In this document: positions 15,602 to 25,317 of the stretch, one piece after another | Layout: the number at the start of each line of letters is the position of its first letter | Numbering within the stretch: position 1 is the first letter of the stretch | Origin: Gordonia sp. SL306 | Lineage (GTDB): Bacteria > Actinomycetota > Actinomycetes > Mycobacteriales > Mycobacteriaceae | Length of the DNA: 64,000 bases | Direction of reading: 5' to 3' | Assembly (NCBI RefSeq): GCF_026625785.1 | Contig: NZ_CP113063.1 | Location: forward strand, 3,968,001-4,032,000 | Notes under the pieces: model-generated | Databases searched by the model: none | What the model saw: the letters and a program-made list of their open reading frames with translations, nothing else | Told to the model about the DNA's origin: nothing | Position numbers and translations under genes: made by a program

Positions 15602-16663
15602 GTGACGGTTTCGCGCGCCGCGCGCATCGCGGCCGACCTCCTCCCGGAGGCGCTCGAACCGATTGTTCGCCGACGTGTTCGGGGTGCTGGGCGGGCCGTG
15701 ATCGAGAACTGGCGACCGGCGGCACAAGGTTATTCCACGGAGACCTACCTCTTCGATCTCGTCGGAGTCGACGATGGCGACGACGATTCGGTCGGACTGG
15801 TCTTCCGGAGGCCTCCCGAACGTCCGGTCCTGCCGGATTTCGACTTGCGTCGGCAGTATCTGACGATGGACCGTCTCCGCGCCACCGACGTCCCCGTCCC
15901 CACGATGCGCTGGATCGATGCGCCTGGAACCGACCTGGGGACACCGTACTTCGTGATGGACCGCATCGACGACGCCGTGACCGTCAGCGATGTGCCGCCT
16001 TATCACCAGGCAGGCATCTTCGCCGACGCGGACGCGGCGGGCCGGGCCGAATTGTGGAGCGGCTGCGTCGATGTGATCGCGTCACTTCGCGCGGTGGATC
16101 CGGCAGCTCGGCGCCTCGGCTTCTTGGACCTTCGTGCATTCGGATCGTCGGCGCCACAACGGCTGGCGGGGTTCCTCAGGTATGCGATCGAGTGGGCAAG
16201 CGGATCGACGGCGCCGCGCAAGGAGTTCATCGACGCCCTCGACTGGCTGGACGGGCATCTGTACGAGCCCGAGCACGTCGGGCTCTGCTGGGGCGACAGC
16301 AGGATGTCGAATGTGCTCTACAACAACGAGTTCGACGTGGTCGCGGCGCTGGACTGGGAGATCGCCTACCTCGGCGACCCGGCCGGTGATCTCGCGTGGA
16401 TGCTGACCACCGACTGGATCAGCAGCCCGTTTCCCGACCACGCCCCGGCCCCGGGCACGCCGTCGACCGAAGAGACCCTGGACCGCTATCGGCGGCGTAC
16501 AGGGCTGCGCCTGGACCACATGAGGTTCGCCCATGTGGCCGCCGGACTGTTGCTGGCCGTTCCTCTCCTGCGCCTCAACGAGATCCTGGACCTCGGGGAC
16601 GTCGACCTCGCGGAGATCTGCATCGAACGACTCGATCACGTCTTCGGTGACCGGCTAGTCTGA
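15602..16663 (+). CDS. APH-family phosphotransferase (ACAD10/FadE36-like)
   Basis: The 353-residue protein has a protein-kinase-like fold of the aminoglycoside/choline-phosphotransferase family: YSTETYLFDL near the glycine loop, VFRRPPERPVLP, the catalytic region GLCWGDSRMSNVLYNN near residue 232, and the metal-binding DWEIAYLGDPAGDLAW near 253. Serine replaces histidine in the usual HGD motif (CWGDSR). In actinobacteria and in animal ACAD10/11 such domains phosphorylate hydroxyacyl-CoAs or other alcohols, so a lipid or xenobiotic alcohol is more likely here than an antibiotic. GTG 15602 is chosen because it follows the upstream stop by 4 nt; the longer open frame overlaps that gene. Its TGA directly abuts the stop of the opposite gene (TGATCA). 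Confidence 0.85.
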   Translation: MTVSRAARIAADLLPEALEPIVRRRVRGAGRAVIENWRPAAQGYSTETYLFDLVGVDDGDDDSVGLVFRRPPERPVLPDFDLRRQYLTMDRLRATDVPVPTMRWIDAPGTDLGTPYFVMDRIDDAVTVSDVPPYHQAGIFADADAAGRAELWSGCVDVIASLRAVDPAARRLGFLDLRAFGSSAPQRLAGFLRYAIEWASGSTAPRKEFIDALDWLDGHLYEPEHVGLCWGDSRMSNVLYNNEFDVVAALDWEIAYLGDPAGDLAWMLTTDWISSPFPDHAPAPGTPSTEETLDRYRRRTGLRLDHMRFAHVAAGLLLAVPLLRLNEILDLGDVDLAEICIERLDHVFGDRLV

Positions 16664-17452
16664 TCAGGACAGGACCAGACTCCGCTTGGCCAATCCCATC
16701 CAGAACCCGTCGATCGCCTGATCGGGCTTCTGCTCGACGTCGCTGCTCGCACCGAGTGCGACGAAGAGCGGGGAGAAGTGCTCGATGGTCGGGTGCGCAT
16801 AGGGCATGCCGGGGGCGCGATTGCGGAAGTCGATGAGCGACTCGACATCTCCCGCTGCGAAACGCTCCTGGGCCCAGGTGTCGAACTCCGCAGACCACCC
16901 CGGCGGGGTGGCTTCGGGCGTCGGGTCGGTCAGGTAGGGGAGGCCGTGGGTGGTGAAGCCCGAACCGATGATCAACACACCCTCCTCCCGCAGCGGTGCC
17001 AGACGACGACCGAGATCGAGCAAACGTTCCGGGTCGAGCGTCGGCAGGGAGACCTGCAGAACCGGGATGTCGGCGTCGGGGTACATCACCGTCAGCGGGA
17101 CGTACGCGCCGTGGTCGAGGCGGCGACCCCGGTCGTGGGCGATGGGCTCGCCGTCGGGCATCATGGCCGCGACCCGGGTGGCGAGGCTGTCGGCGCCCGG
17201 GGACCAGTAGGTGGTCTGGTAGTACCGATCGGGAAAGCCCCAGAAGTCGTAGGTGAGCGCGGTTGTCGGGTCGGTCGACCCTATGGTCAGCGGCGCCGCC
17301 TCCCAGTGCGCTGAGACCACGAGAATCGCCGACGGCCGGTCGAGACGCCCCGCGAGTGCGGTCAATTGATTCACCCAGCGTTCGCTGTCGACCAACGGCG
17401 GTGCGCCGTGGCTCAGGAAGAGCGCGGGTTGAAGTGACGTCTCCTCTGACAT
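16664..17452 (-). CDS. DODA-type extradiol aromatic ring-opening dioxygenase (LigB superfamily)
   Basis: The 262-residue protein begins with PALFLSHGAPPLV, the first metal-ligand histidine region of the DODA/YgiD family. It has LVVSAHWE (second His), a G-rich IIGSGFTTHGL (third region) and the conserved C-terminal block YAHPTIEHFSPLFVALGA. These Zn/Fe enzymes open catechol-type rings such as 4,5-DOPA. ATG 17452 (MSEETSL) is preferred to the ATG two codons upstream because TAGGAT ends exactly 6 nt before it. The gene is convergent with the phosphotransferase, with no spacer. Confidence 0.88.
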   Translation of the reverse strand: MSEETSLQPALFLSHGAPPLVDSERWVNQLTALAGRLDRPSAILVVSAHWEAAPLTIGSTDPTTALTYDFWGFPDRYYQTTYWSPGADSLATRVAAMMPDGEPIAHDRGRRLDHGAYVPLTVMYPDADIPVLQVSLPTLDPERLLDLGRRLAPLREEGVLIIGSGFTTHGLPYLTDPTPEATPPGWSAEFDTWAQERFAAGDVESLIDFRNRAPGMPYAHPTIEHFSPLFVALGASSDVEQKPDQAIDGFWMGLAKRSLVLS

Positions 17453-17458
17453 GGTCAT

Positions 17459-17464
17459 ATCCTA
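17459..17464 (-). promoter_or_regulatory. -10 hexamer TAGGAT of leaderless dioxygenase gene
   Basis: TAGGAT on the minus strand is followed by ATGACC and then the ATG at 17452. The first ATG would lie inside the promoter spacer, which favours the second. Confidence 0.6.
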
Positions 17465-17547
17465 CTCAACTGGACCACGGTCCGTTTGATTCCGAGCAGG
17501 TGCCACTCGCTCGCGAGCAGCACCGTCGATCCGGCATCATCGACCGC

Positions 17548-18045
17548 ATGGTCTCCATCCGTCCCGCCGTATCGGCCGACTGCGCCACGGTCTCCGACAT
17601 CTACCGGCATTACGTCGAGCACACGTTTGCGACCTTCGACTACGAGGCGCCGACCCGGGACGCCTGGGAGGCCAAGCTCGCCGCGATCGCCGCGGCCGGG
17701 CGCCCGTTCCTGGTGGCAGAGGACGAAGGGGCGGTCCTGGGGTTCGCCTACCTCGGATCCTTTCGAGACAAGCGTGCATACGCCTGGACCGCCGAGGACA
17801 CGATCTACCTGAACCCCGAAGCCGGCGGTCGGGGGATCGGATCGGCGTTGCTGGGCGCCCTCCTCGAGGCGGCCGACCCGGACAACGTGCGGCAGGTCAT
17901 CGCGGTGATCGCGGCCACCGGTGGTGAGGCGTCGATCGCCTTGCACCTCAAACACGGCTTCACCGAGGTCGGCCGGACACCCTCCGTGGGGTACAAGTTC
18001 GACCAGTGGATCGACTGCGTATATCTGCAGCGCCCGCTGCGCTGA
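17548..18045 (+). CDS. GNAT-family N-acetyltransferase (phosphinothricin/methionine-sulfone type)
   Basis: The 165-residue protein resembles the Pat/Bar/MddA group: [20 protein letters not shown] at the N-terminus, the [18 protein letters not shown] substrate loop, acetyl-CoA loop [12 protein letters not shown] near residue 92, and a C-terminal [19 protein letters not shown] typical of this group. It N-acetylates small amines such as phosphinothricin analogues or methionine derivatives. The ATG at 17548 is chosen from the conserved start MVSIRPA. Its stop lies 34 nt before mfd. Confidence 0.88.
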   Translation: MVSIRPAVSADCATVSDIYRHYVEHTFATFDYEAPTRDAWEAKLAAIAAAGRPFLVAEDEGAVLGFAYLGSFRDKRAYAWTAEDTIYLNPEAGGRGIGSALLGALLEAADPDNVRQVIAVIAATGGEASIALHLKHGFTEVGRTPSVGYKFDQWIDCVYLQRPLR

Positions 18046-18066
18046 TCCGTCGTCGCACCCACAAAC

Positions 18067-18072
18067 TAGAAT
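18067..18072 (+). promoter_or_regulatory. -10 hexamer TAGAAT of leaderless mfd
   Basis: TAGAAT is followed by 7 nt and then GTG 18080. Confidence 0.65.
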
Positions 18073-18079
18073 CGTTGGA

Positions 18080-21000
18080 GTGTCATCTACCCCCGCCCTA
18101 CACGGGCTCGCCGCGGTCACATGTTCGGACAAGGCGATCGCGGATCTGGTGGGGCGGCGAGGCCAGGAGCGTCTCGACATCAGCGCGCCCGATTCGGCCC
18201 GGCCGTTCGTGGTGGCCTGCCTCGCGGGCGCCGCGGCGACCGAGACCTCGGCCGCTCCTCTACTGGTGGTCTCCGCCAACGGGCGCGAGGCAGACGATCT
18301 GACGGCCGAGCTGGCCGAACTCCTCGACGACCCGGCCGCGGTCGCCCAGTTCCCGTCCTGGGAGACCCTGCCGCACGAGCGACTGTCACCGAGCGCGGAC
18401 ACGGTCGGCCAGCGTCTGGCCGTCCTGCATCGACTGGCCAACCCCGGGGAGGGCACCGCCCTGCGGGTGGTGGTCACCACGGTGCGTTCGCTGGTCCAGC
18501 CGATGGCCCCCGGCTTGGGTGAGACCCGCACCATCACGCTGCGCGAAGGCATCGAGATCGATTTCGAGGGTCTGCTGAACGACCTCGTCGAGATGGCCTA
18601 CGAGCGCGTGGACATGGTGGGTCGGCGTGGCGAGTTCGCCGTCCGCGGCGGCATCCTCGACGTCTTCCCGACGACGGCCGACTTCCCGGTAAGGGTCGAG
18701 TTCTGGGGCGACGAGATCTCCGAGATCCGGGCTTTCTCGGTGGCGGACCAGCGTAGTCAGCCCGAGATCGACGCATCGGTGGTTCGCATCCATCCGGGTC
18801 GCGAGCTGATCCTGACGCCCGAGGTCCGTGCACGGGCAGCCGACCTGGCGGCCGAGCACGCGGGCGAACAGGTGCTCGCGGAGATGCTGACGAAGCTGGC
18901 CGAAGGCATCCCCGTCGAAGGCATGGAAGCCCTGATCCCGATGCTCGTCGAGGGTCGGATGCAGATGCTGACACAGGTGTTCCCGGACGGGACCGGTGTG
19001 CTGTTGCTGGACCCGGAGAAGGTCCGCACCCGCGCAGCGGATCTCGCGCAGACTGGTGCGGAGTTCCTGGAGGCGTCGTGGACGGCCGCGGCGCTGGGGG
19101 CGGCCGCCCCCGTCGACGGCCGTTCGGCCGACGGTTCGGGTATCGACCTGCAGGCGAGCTCGTATCGATCCCTCGACGAGGTCGAGAAGACGACGCTGGC
19201 CGCCGGTCGTTCCTGGTGGACGATGAGCCCGCTCTCGACCGGGAGCGGCGACGAGATCGAACTCGACCTGACCGCGGGACCGACCCCACGTGGCAACGAG
19301 GCAGACATCGCCGCCACCTTCGCGAATCTCCGCGCGCATGTCACCACCGGTGGTATCGCGGCCGTCGTCGTGGCGGGCAAGGGAACCGCGCAGCGGGTCG
19401 GCGAGCGACTGGCCGAGGCCGAGGTGCCCGCCGAGATCGTCGAACCCGGTGTCCAACCCCAGCCGGGGCAGGTCTCGGTGTTCCACGGGACGCTGCGCAG
19501 CGGTGTGGTGTGTCCCGATGCGCGGCTGGTGATCGTCACCGAGACCGACCTGACCGGCAACCGGGTGGCCGGCGTGCGTGACGGCCGACGGCTGCCGGCC
19601 AAGCGTCGCAACCAGGTCGACCCGTTGGCCCTGACCGCCGGGGACATGGTGGTGCACGACCAGCACGGCATCGGCAAGTTCGTCGAGATGATCGAGCGAA
19701 CCGTGTCCGGGGCGCGGCGGGAGTACCTGGTCCTCGAGTACGCGGCGAGCAAGCGCGGTCAACCGGGTGATCGGCTCTATGTACCGATGGACGCGCTCGA
19801 CCAGTTGTCGCGGTATGTCGGTGGCGAACAGCCGTCGTTGTCGAAGTTGGGTGGCTCCGACTGGCAGAACACCAAACGCAAAGCGCGCAAGGCGGTTCGG
19901 GAGATCGCCGGTGAGCTCGTGCAGCTCTACGCCGCCCGCCACGCGGCCCCTGGGTACGCCTACAGCCCGGACACGCCGTGGCAGCGCGAGATGGAGGACG
20001 CCTTCGACTTCACCGAGACGATGGATCAGCTCACGGTGATCGCCGAGGTGAAGTCGGACATGGAGCGAGCGGTCCCGATGGACCGCGTGATCGTCGGCGA
20101 CGTCGGCTACGGGAAGACCGAGATCGCTGTCCGGGCGGCCTTCAAGGCGGTCCAGGACGGCAAGCAGGTCGCCGTCCTGGTGCCGACAACCATTCTTGCG
20201 CAACAACACCTGCAGACGTTCACCGAACGGATGAGTGAGTTCCCGGTGCGCGTCCGCGGTCTGTCGCGATTCACCGACACCAAGGAGTCGAAGGAGATCA
20301 TCGACGCGATGGCGACCGGCGATGTCGACATCGTCATCGGGACCCACCGGCTCCTCCAGACCGGGGTGACGTGGAAGGACCTCGGTCTGGTGATCGTCGA
20401 CGAGGAGCAGCGGTTCGGCGTCGAGCACAAGGAACACATCAAGTCGTTGCGCACGCATGTCGACGTGCTGACGATGTCGGCGACCCCGATCCCGCGAACC
20501 CTGGAGATGTCGATGGCAGGCATCCGGGAGATGTCGACAATCCTCACCCCGCCGGAGGAGCGACATCCCGTCCTCACCTACGTCGGCGGGTACGCGGCCA
20601 AACAGGTCGGTGCCGCGATCCGACGGGAGCTGCTCCGCGACGGCCAGGTCTTCTACGTGCACAACCGCGTCTCGACCATCGACAAGACCGCTCGGGACAT
20701 CGCCCAGATGGTCCCCGAGGCGCGGGTCGTGGTGGCCCACGGTCAGATGAACGAGGATCAGCTCGAACGCACGGTCGCCGGGTTCTGGAACCGCGAGTAC
20801 GACGTCCTGGTCTGCACCACGATCATCGAGACCGGTCTCGACATCTCGAACGCCAACACCCTCATCGTCGATCGCGCGGAGAATCTGGGTCTGTCGCAGC
20901 TGCACCAGCTGCGCGGACGTGTCGGTCGCAGCCGGGAGCGTGGGTACGCCTACCTGCTCTACAGCCCCGAGCGTCCGCTCACCGAGACCGCGTACGACCG

Positions 21001-21676
21001 CCTTGCCACGATCGCGCAGAACAACGAGCTCGGCGCGGGCATGGCGGTGGCGCTCAAGGACCTCGAATTACGTGGTGCGGGAAATGTTCTGGGTGCCGAG
21101 CAGTCCGGACACGTGGCGGGCGTCGGGTTCGACCTCTACGTGCGACTGGTCGGCGAGGCCGTCGAGGCCTACCGCGCCGCCGCCGACGGCAAGCCGGTGT
21201 CGACAAGCGAACCCGCTGAGGTTCGGATCGACCTGCCCGTGGATGCCCACATCCCCGTCGAGTACGTCGACTCCGACCGTCTGCGCCTGGAGGCCTACCG
21301 GAAGCTCGCGTCGGCGACCGACGACGCGGCCGTCGACAGTGTCCTGGCCGAACTCGCCGACCGCTACGGCGAACCGCCCGAGGAGACCGGCCGGCTCGCG
21401 GCGATCGCTCGGCTGCGTCTGCGCTGCCGGGAGCGGGGGGTCACGGAGATCGGCCTGGCCGGTACGGGCATGAAGATCGCGCCGATGACCCTGCTCGACA
21501 GCGAACAGGTCCGGCTCAAACGGCTCTACCCGGCGGCCGGGTACCGCGCCACCACGTCGGTCATCACCTTGCCGATCCCGCGGACCGGAGGTGTCGGGTC
21601 GGCCCGCCTGCGCGACGAGGAGGTCATCGACTACGTCAACGGCTTCTTGCTGGCCCTTCGGCCGCAGCCCGACTGA
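18080..21676 (+). CDS. mfd: Transcription-repair coupling factor
   Basis: Mfd removes RNA polymerase stalled at DNA lesions and recruits UvrA. The 1198-residue protein shows the full plan. There is a UvrB-like N-terminal module ([29 protein letters not shown]) and an RNAP-interacting domain ([16 protein letters not shown], near residue 530). The SF2 translocase has Walker [10 protein letters not shown] (about 672), the DEEQ box [13 protein letters not shown] (about 773) and motif [20 protein letters not shown], followed by a C-terminal TRCF domain. GTG 18080 is chosen because the -10 hexamer lies 7 nt upstream and the longer frame overlaps the GNAT gene. mfd is followed by mazG, as in mycobacteria. 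Confidence 0.97.
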   Translation: MSSTPALHGLAAVTCSDKAIADLVGRRGQERLDISAPDSARPFVVACLAGAAATETSAAPLLVVSANGREADDLTAELAELLDDPAAVAQFPSWETLPHERLSPSADTVGQRLAVLHRLANPGEGTALRVVVTTVRSLVQPMAPGLGETRTITLREGIEIDFEGLLNDLVEMAYERVDMVGRRGEFAVRGGILDVFPTTADFPVRVEFWGDEISEIRAFSVADQRSQPEIDASVVRIHPGRELILTPEVRARAADLAAEHAGEQVLAEMLTKLAEGIPVEGMEALIPMLVEGRMQMLTQVFPDGTGVLLLDPEKVRTRAADLAQTGAEFLEASWTAAALGAAAPVDGRSADGSGIDLQASSYRSLDEVEKTTLAAGRSWWTMSPLSTGSGDEIELDLTAGPTPRGNEADIAATFANLRAHVTTGGIAAVVVAGKGTAQRVGERLAEAEVPAEIVEPGVQPQPGQVSVFHGTLRSGVVCPDARLVIVTETDLTGNRVAGVRDGRRLPAKRRNQVDPLALTAGDMVVHDQHGIGKFVEMIERTVSGARREYLVLEYAASKRGQPGDRLYVPMDALDQLSRYVGGEQPSLSKLGGSDWQNTKRKARKAVREIAGELVQLYAARHAAPGYAYSPDTPWQREMEDAFDFTETMDQLTVIAEVKSDMERAVPMDRVIVGDVGYGKTEIAVRAAFKAVQDGKQVAVLVPTTILAQQHLQTFTERMSEFPVRVRGLSRFTDTKESKEIIDAMATGDVDIVIGTHRLLQTGVTWKDLGLVIVDEEQRFGVEHKEHIKSLRTHVDVLTMSATPIPRTLEMSMAGIREMSTILTPPEERHPVLTYVGGYAAKQVGAAIRRELLRDGQVFYVHNRVSTIDKTARDIAQMVPEARVVVAHGQMNEDQLERTVAGFWNREYDVLVCTTIIETGLDISNANTLIVDRAENLGLSQLHQLRGRVGRSRERGYAYLLYSPERPLTETAYDRLATIAQNNELGAGMAVALKDLELRGAGNVLGAEQSGHVAGVGFDLYVRLVGEAVEAYRAAADGKPVSTSEPAEVRIDLPVDAHIPVEYVDSDRLRLEAYRKLASATDDAAVDSVLAELADRYGEPPEETGRLAAIARLRLRCRERGVTEIGLAGTGMKIAPMTLLDSEQVRLKRLYPAAGYRATTSVITLPIPRTGGVGSARLRDEEVIDYVNGFLLALRPQPD

Positions 21677-21809
21677 AAGCCCGTCGAGGGCACCCGATTT
21701 CTCGTCGAGAGCACCGACACACGTCGTCGACTCTGCCGGTGTGGCCACCCACCTGGCTCGTCCTGGGTTACGGTCGTGACACCCGCAGCCCGACCCGGAG
21801 GATGACTCG

Positions 21810-22811
21810 ATGACCGTCGTGCTACTCGATCCCCTTCGCCATGACGTGATCCCGTTGCGTGCCATCCCTCTGCTGTCCGGTCCGCTCGTCATCACCGAGG
21901 ACATCCATCCGTCGACGCTGTGGGAATTGGGCAAGACGTCGGCGTCCTGGGCCGAGGTGGACGATCCGGAGTCGACGCTGCTCACGAGCGACCGGACGCA
22001 CCGGTTCGTCCGCGCCCGGCTCGAGCGCGGCGACGACCTGATCGCCGCCCGGGGGGTTCCCGGCGATGCATTGCTCGCGGCTGTCGCGCTGATGGACACC
22101 CTCCGACGAACCGGACCGTGGGAGAGCACCCAGACGCACGCCACACTGCGCCGGTACCTGCTCGAAGAATGCTATGAACTGCTCGATGCGATCGACGACG
22201 ACGATCCCGAGCTGCTACGCGAGGAACTGGGAGACCTGTTGCTCCAGGTGTTGTTCCACGCCCGGATCGCCGCCGACGATCCCGACCATCCGTTCGACAT
22301 CGACGATGTCGCCCAGAGTTTCACCGACAAGGTGACCGGCCGCACGCCGGGCATCCTGTCGGGTGCTCATGCCGACCTCGAGACGCAGATCCGGGAATGG
22401 GAAGAGCGTAAGGCGGCCGAGAAGAACCGCGGATCGGTTTTCGACGGGGTCGCCACGACGGCGCCGGCGCTGGCCCTGACGCAGAAGGTCCTGGAACGGC
22501 TGTCGGCCGCCGACTTTCCGCTCGACACCATCGATCCGGAGATCACGTCGGTCGCCGTCGAACCCGGGGGTGACAGCGTCGAAGAGCTGGCACGACAACG
22601 AGTCCGGGCGTTCATGGCGCACGTCCGTGACGTCGAGAAACGTGCGGATGCCGACGGGGGAGCGCCGAGCACTCGTGCGGCGTGGCTCGCGGCGCTGGCC
22701 CCCGTTGCTGTCGACGAAGAACCTGGTGCTGTCGACGAAGATCCCGTTGCCGTCGGCGAGAACCACGTTGCTGTCGGCGAGGAATCGCGGGCTCAGCCGA
22801 ACAGTCCCTGA
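21810..22811 (+). CDS. mazG: Nucleoside triphosphate pyrophosphohydrolase MazG with repeat-bearing tail
   Basis: MazG hydrolyses (d)NTPs, including oxidised ones, to NMP and PPi. The first 90 residues are an actinobacterial extension. The MazG domain carries the metal-binding ExxE...ExxD pattern in LRRYLLEECYELLDAID and LLREELGDLLLQVLFHA, followed by GRTPGILSGAHADLETQIREWEERK. The last about 35 residues hold four 7-residue repeats (VAVDEEP, GAVDEDP, VAVGENH, VAVGEES) not expected in the family. GGAGG lies 8 nt before the ATG. The 3' end overlaps the convergent efeB by 19 bp. Confidence 0.93.
   Translation: MTVVLLDPLRHDVIPLRAIPLLSGPLVITEDIHPSTLWELGKTSASWAEVDDPESTLLTSDRTHRFVRARLERGDDLIAARGVPGDALLAAVALMDTLRRTGPWESTQTHATLRRYLLEECYELLDAIDDDDPELLREELGDLLLQVLFHARIAADDPDHPFDIDDVAQSFTDKVTGRTPGILSGAHADLETQIREWEERKAAEKNRGSVFDGVATTAPALALTQKVLERLSAADFPLDTIDPEITSVAVEPGGDSVEELARQRVRAFMAHVRDVEKRADADGGAPSTRAAWLAALAPVAVDEEPGAVDEDPVAVGENHVAVGEESRAQPNSP
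22704..22787 (+). repeat. Four tandem 21-bp units in the 3' end of mazG
   Basis: Units start at 22704, 22725, 22746 and 22767, with cores GTTGCTGTCGACGAAGA, GGTGCTGTCGACGAAGA, GTTGCCGTCGGCGAGAA and GTTGCTGTCGGCGAGGA. Each keeps the reading frame and encodes an acidic heptapeptide. Confidence 0.85.
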
Positions 22812-24097
22812 CCCCACCACTCGCCGGGTCGCAAGCCCGGCGGTACCGCGAACACCGACGACCCGTTGGGGATCAGGTACTCGGTCATCGCGTCCTTGCG
22901 GGACAACACCTGCTGCATCGGCACGAATTGCTTTCCGGTGTCCCGGTTGAACGCGATGAAGAACAGCCCGGCGTCGAGGTGACCGAATCCGTCGGAGCCG
23001 TCGGTGAAGTTGTAGCCCCGACGCAGGATCTGGACCCCGCCGAGGTTGTCGGGATGGGCGAGCCTGACATGTGCGGTGCGGGGGATCATCGGTGCGCCGT
23101 ACGACGTGACGTCGAAGTCCGGGGCGTCGAACTCGTTTTGTTGACCCAACGGTGCGCCGGAGCCCTTCAACCGCCCGACGATCTGTTCCTGCTCCAGCAG
23201 GTTGGCGCGATCCCACGGCTCGATGTCCATCCGGATGCGGCGTGCGACGAGGTAGGTGCCGCCGGTCATCCACTGGGCGTTCGCGGGGTTGTCCTCCTTC
23301 GTCACCCACACCCAGCGGTCGAGCAGATCGGTGTCCTCGGCCCGGAGGTTCGCGGTTCCGTCCTTGAAGCCGAACATGTTGCGCGGCGTTTCCTGGGACT
23401 GGGTGGTCGACGACGTGCGGCCGAATCCCAGCTGCGACCAGCGGACCGCCACCACACCAAGACCCATCCGGGCCAGGTTCCGGATGGCGTGCACGGCGAC
23501 CTGCGGGTCGTCGGCGCAGGCCTGAACGCAGATGTCACCGAACGAACGGGACGATTCGATCTTCTCGGCGGCGAACGCCGGCAGGTCGACCAGCGCGGGC
23601 GGTTTGCGATCCGCGATGCCGAATCGATCGCGACGATCGGGATCGGATGCACTCGGCCCGAACATCCCGGGGCCGAAACCGATGGTGAGCGTGAGATTGG
23701 CGGCGTCGAGACCGAGCGCTTCCCCGGTGTCGGCGGGCGGTGTGTAATCGCCGAGTCCGACGGCGCCGTCGGGAGCGGTCTGTTCGCCCCTGGTCATGCG
23801 CTCGGCCGCGACGGTCCACTTCTGGAGCATCGCGACCAGATCCGATCGCGAGTCGGTGATCACGTCGAAACTGGCGAAGTGCAGGCGGTCCTGTGCTGCC
23901 GTGATGATCCCGGACTGACGTTCGCCCCGGAAGGCGACGACCTGCGTCCCGCTGGTGTCCTCGGCCGCGGTGGCCCGGCCGATCGCACCACCCGCGGCGG
24001 CGGCGACCACCCCGACGCCGGCACCCCCCAACAGTGCTCGACGCGAGATGCGTTGGCGTCCTGTGGGTTCGGCCGGCGGCGGGGTGTTCTCCGACAT
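22793..24097 (-). CDS. efeB: Tat-exported Dyp-type heme peroxidase EfeB
   Basis: The 434-residue protein starts with a twin-arginine signal (ISRRALLGGAGVG) and then the ferredoxin-like Dyp fold. It has the family's GxxDG motif in NMFGFKDGTANLR and the C-terminal FFIAFNRDTGKQFVPMQ. The proximal heme histidine region is probably IPRTAHVRLAHPDN. In EfeUOB systems it is exported folded, with heme, and oxidises Fe(II) or handles heme iron. The ATG at 24097 directly follows the efeO stop with no gap. It is the last gene of the operon. Confidence 0.94.
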   Translation of the reverse strand: MSENTPPPAEPTGRQRISRRALLGGAGVGVVAAAAGGAIGRATAAEDTSGTQVVAFRGERQSGIITAAQDRLHFASFDVITDSRSDLVAMLQKWTVAAERMTRGEQTAPDGAVGLGDYTPPADTGEALGLDAANLTLTIGFGPGMFGPSASDPDRRDRFGIADRKPPALVDLPAFAAEKIESSRSFGDICVQACADDPQVAVHAIRNLARMGLGVVAVRWSQLGFGRTSSTTQSQETPRNMFGFKDGTANLRAEDTDLLDRWVWVTKEDNPANAQWMTGGTYLVARRIRMDIEPWDRANLLEQEQIVGRLKGSGAPLGQQNEFDAPDFDVTSYGAPMIPRTAHVRLAHPDNLGGVQILRRGYNFTDGSDGFGHLDAGLFFIAFNRDTGKQFVPMQQVLSRKDAMTEYLIPNGSSVFAVPPGLRPGEWWGQGLFG

Positions 24098-25306
24098 TTA
24101 TCCCAGCACCAGCCCCGGGACCTGCGACAGTGACGCCGAGAGCGCGTCGATCTTGTTGGACAAGTCCTTGCGCTGCTCGGCGGTGACCTGGGTGTAGGTG
24201 ACGTAGCCGTCGCCGTCACGGTACTGGTTGATGGCGGTGCGGACATCGGCGAACTGGGCGGTGATCTTGTCCATCAGCGCTTGGTCCTTGGCCGAGATCA
24301 TCGGCTGCATCTCCGCGATCAGGGTCTCGGCACCATCGACGTTGGCGGCGAAGTCCCACAGGTCGGTGTGGGAGTAGCGATCCTCTTCACCGCCGACCTT
24401 GGTGGCGGCGATCTCGTCGATCAACGCCTGCGGTCCCTGCACGAACTGGCGTGTCTCGAAGGTGAAGTCGGGCTTGTTGACCTCGGTCTTGAGCTTGTTG
24501 ACGTTGGCCAGCAGTTCGTCGGCGGCCTTGTCGATATCGGCCTTGTTGTCGGTCGCCTTCGCGTTGGCGGCATCGGCCGGGGCGATCTGCCCGGGTGCCT
24601 CGCCGACCTCGGCCTGCTGCGGCGGCCACAGGGCCCGCTCGACGCGGTGGAAGCCGGTGAACGGCTGCGAACCGTCCTCGGTGTCGTCCCAGCGCATGTC
24701 GATGGCCGGGTCGAGATCGGGGAAAGACTCCGCGACGGGCTCGATCCGCTCGTAGAAGGTGCGCACCTGACCGAACATGGCCTTGGCCTGGTCGAGTTCA
24801 CCCGCCTTGACGTGGTCGACGAAGATCTGCGCCTGCGCCGACAGTCCGTTGACCTGGCCGCGCACATAGTCGAGGTAGCGCGCCTTGGCGGCGTTGACGT
24901 CGGCGGGAACCTCCTCCTTGGCCTTCTTCTCGCCGGTCACCGAGATCTCCTTGCGGATGCCGGTGCCGACCATGCCGGGCTTGCAGGCCACCGTGTAGGT
25001 GCCCGGATCGGTGACCTCGACGGTCAGATTCCCCGACAGGCCCGGCCCGATGTTCTCCACCTCGCCGAGAACCCGGTTGTTGTTGCCGTAGAGATAGAAC
25101 TCGGTGACCTTGGAGCCGTTGTTGGCGACCTTGAAGTTCACGTCGCCGGTCGGGGCCTCGGTGCTGTCGAGTTCGCAGCCGTCGTTGGTCGAGGTGACCG
25201 CGATCGCCCCGTTCTCACTGTCCTTGGAGGTGCAGCCGGCCAACAGGATCGGCGCGGCGACCGCCAGCGACAGCAACGCGATGGGAGTGGTGATTCTCGG
25301 ATTCAC
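24098..25306 (-). CDS. efeO: Iron uptake lipoprotein EfeO (cupredoxin plus M75 imelysin)
   Basis: The 402-residue lipoprotein has lipobox LLAGC near residue 24. An N-terminal cupredoxin-like domain (to about residue 130) is followed by an imelysin/M75 domain containing the HxxE motif in GFHRVERALW. EfeO is thought to bind extracellular iron and pass it to EfeU. GTG start, with AAAGGA 6 nt upstream. It lies between efeU (11 nt) and efeB (0 nt). Confidence 0.94.
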   Translation of the reverse strand: MNPRITTPIALLSLAVAAPILLAGCTSKDSENGAIAVTSTNDGCELDSTEAPTGDVNFKVANNGSKVTEFYLYGNNNRVLGEVENIGPGLSGNLTVEVTDPGTYTVACKPGMVGTGIRKEISVTGEKKAKEEVPADVNAAKARYLDYVRGQVNGLSAQAQIFVDHVKAGELDQAKAMFGQVRTFYERIEPVAESFPDLDPAIDMRWDDTEDGSQPFTGFHRVERALWPPQQAEVGEAPGQIAPADAANAKATDNKADIDKAADELLANVNKLKTEVNKPDFTFETRQFVQGPQALIDEIAATKVGGEEDRYSHTDLWDFAANVDGAETLIAEMQPMISAKDQALMDKITAQFADVRTAINQYRDGDGYVTYTQVTAEQRKDLSNKIDALSASLSQVPGLVLG

Positions 25307-25317
25307 CTGTGTTCCTT

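Noticed and set aside
15602..16663. Aminoglycoside resistance gene
   Set aside because: The APH fold is shared by many metabolic kinases. The pairing with a DUF gene and the actinobacterial lipid-kinase pattern argue against antibiotic resistance.
18386..20905. 839-codon open frame on the minus strand
   Set aside because: It is antisense to mfd, has shadow composition (rich in Arg, His, Asp, Gly, Leu) and no recognisable domain. mfd motifs on the plus strand explain the region.
22682..24133. 483-codon open frame on the plus strand
   Set aside because: Antisense to efeB, whose Tat signal and Dyp motifs are clear.
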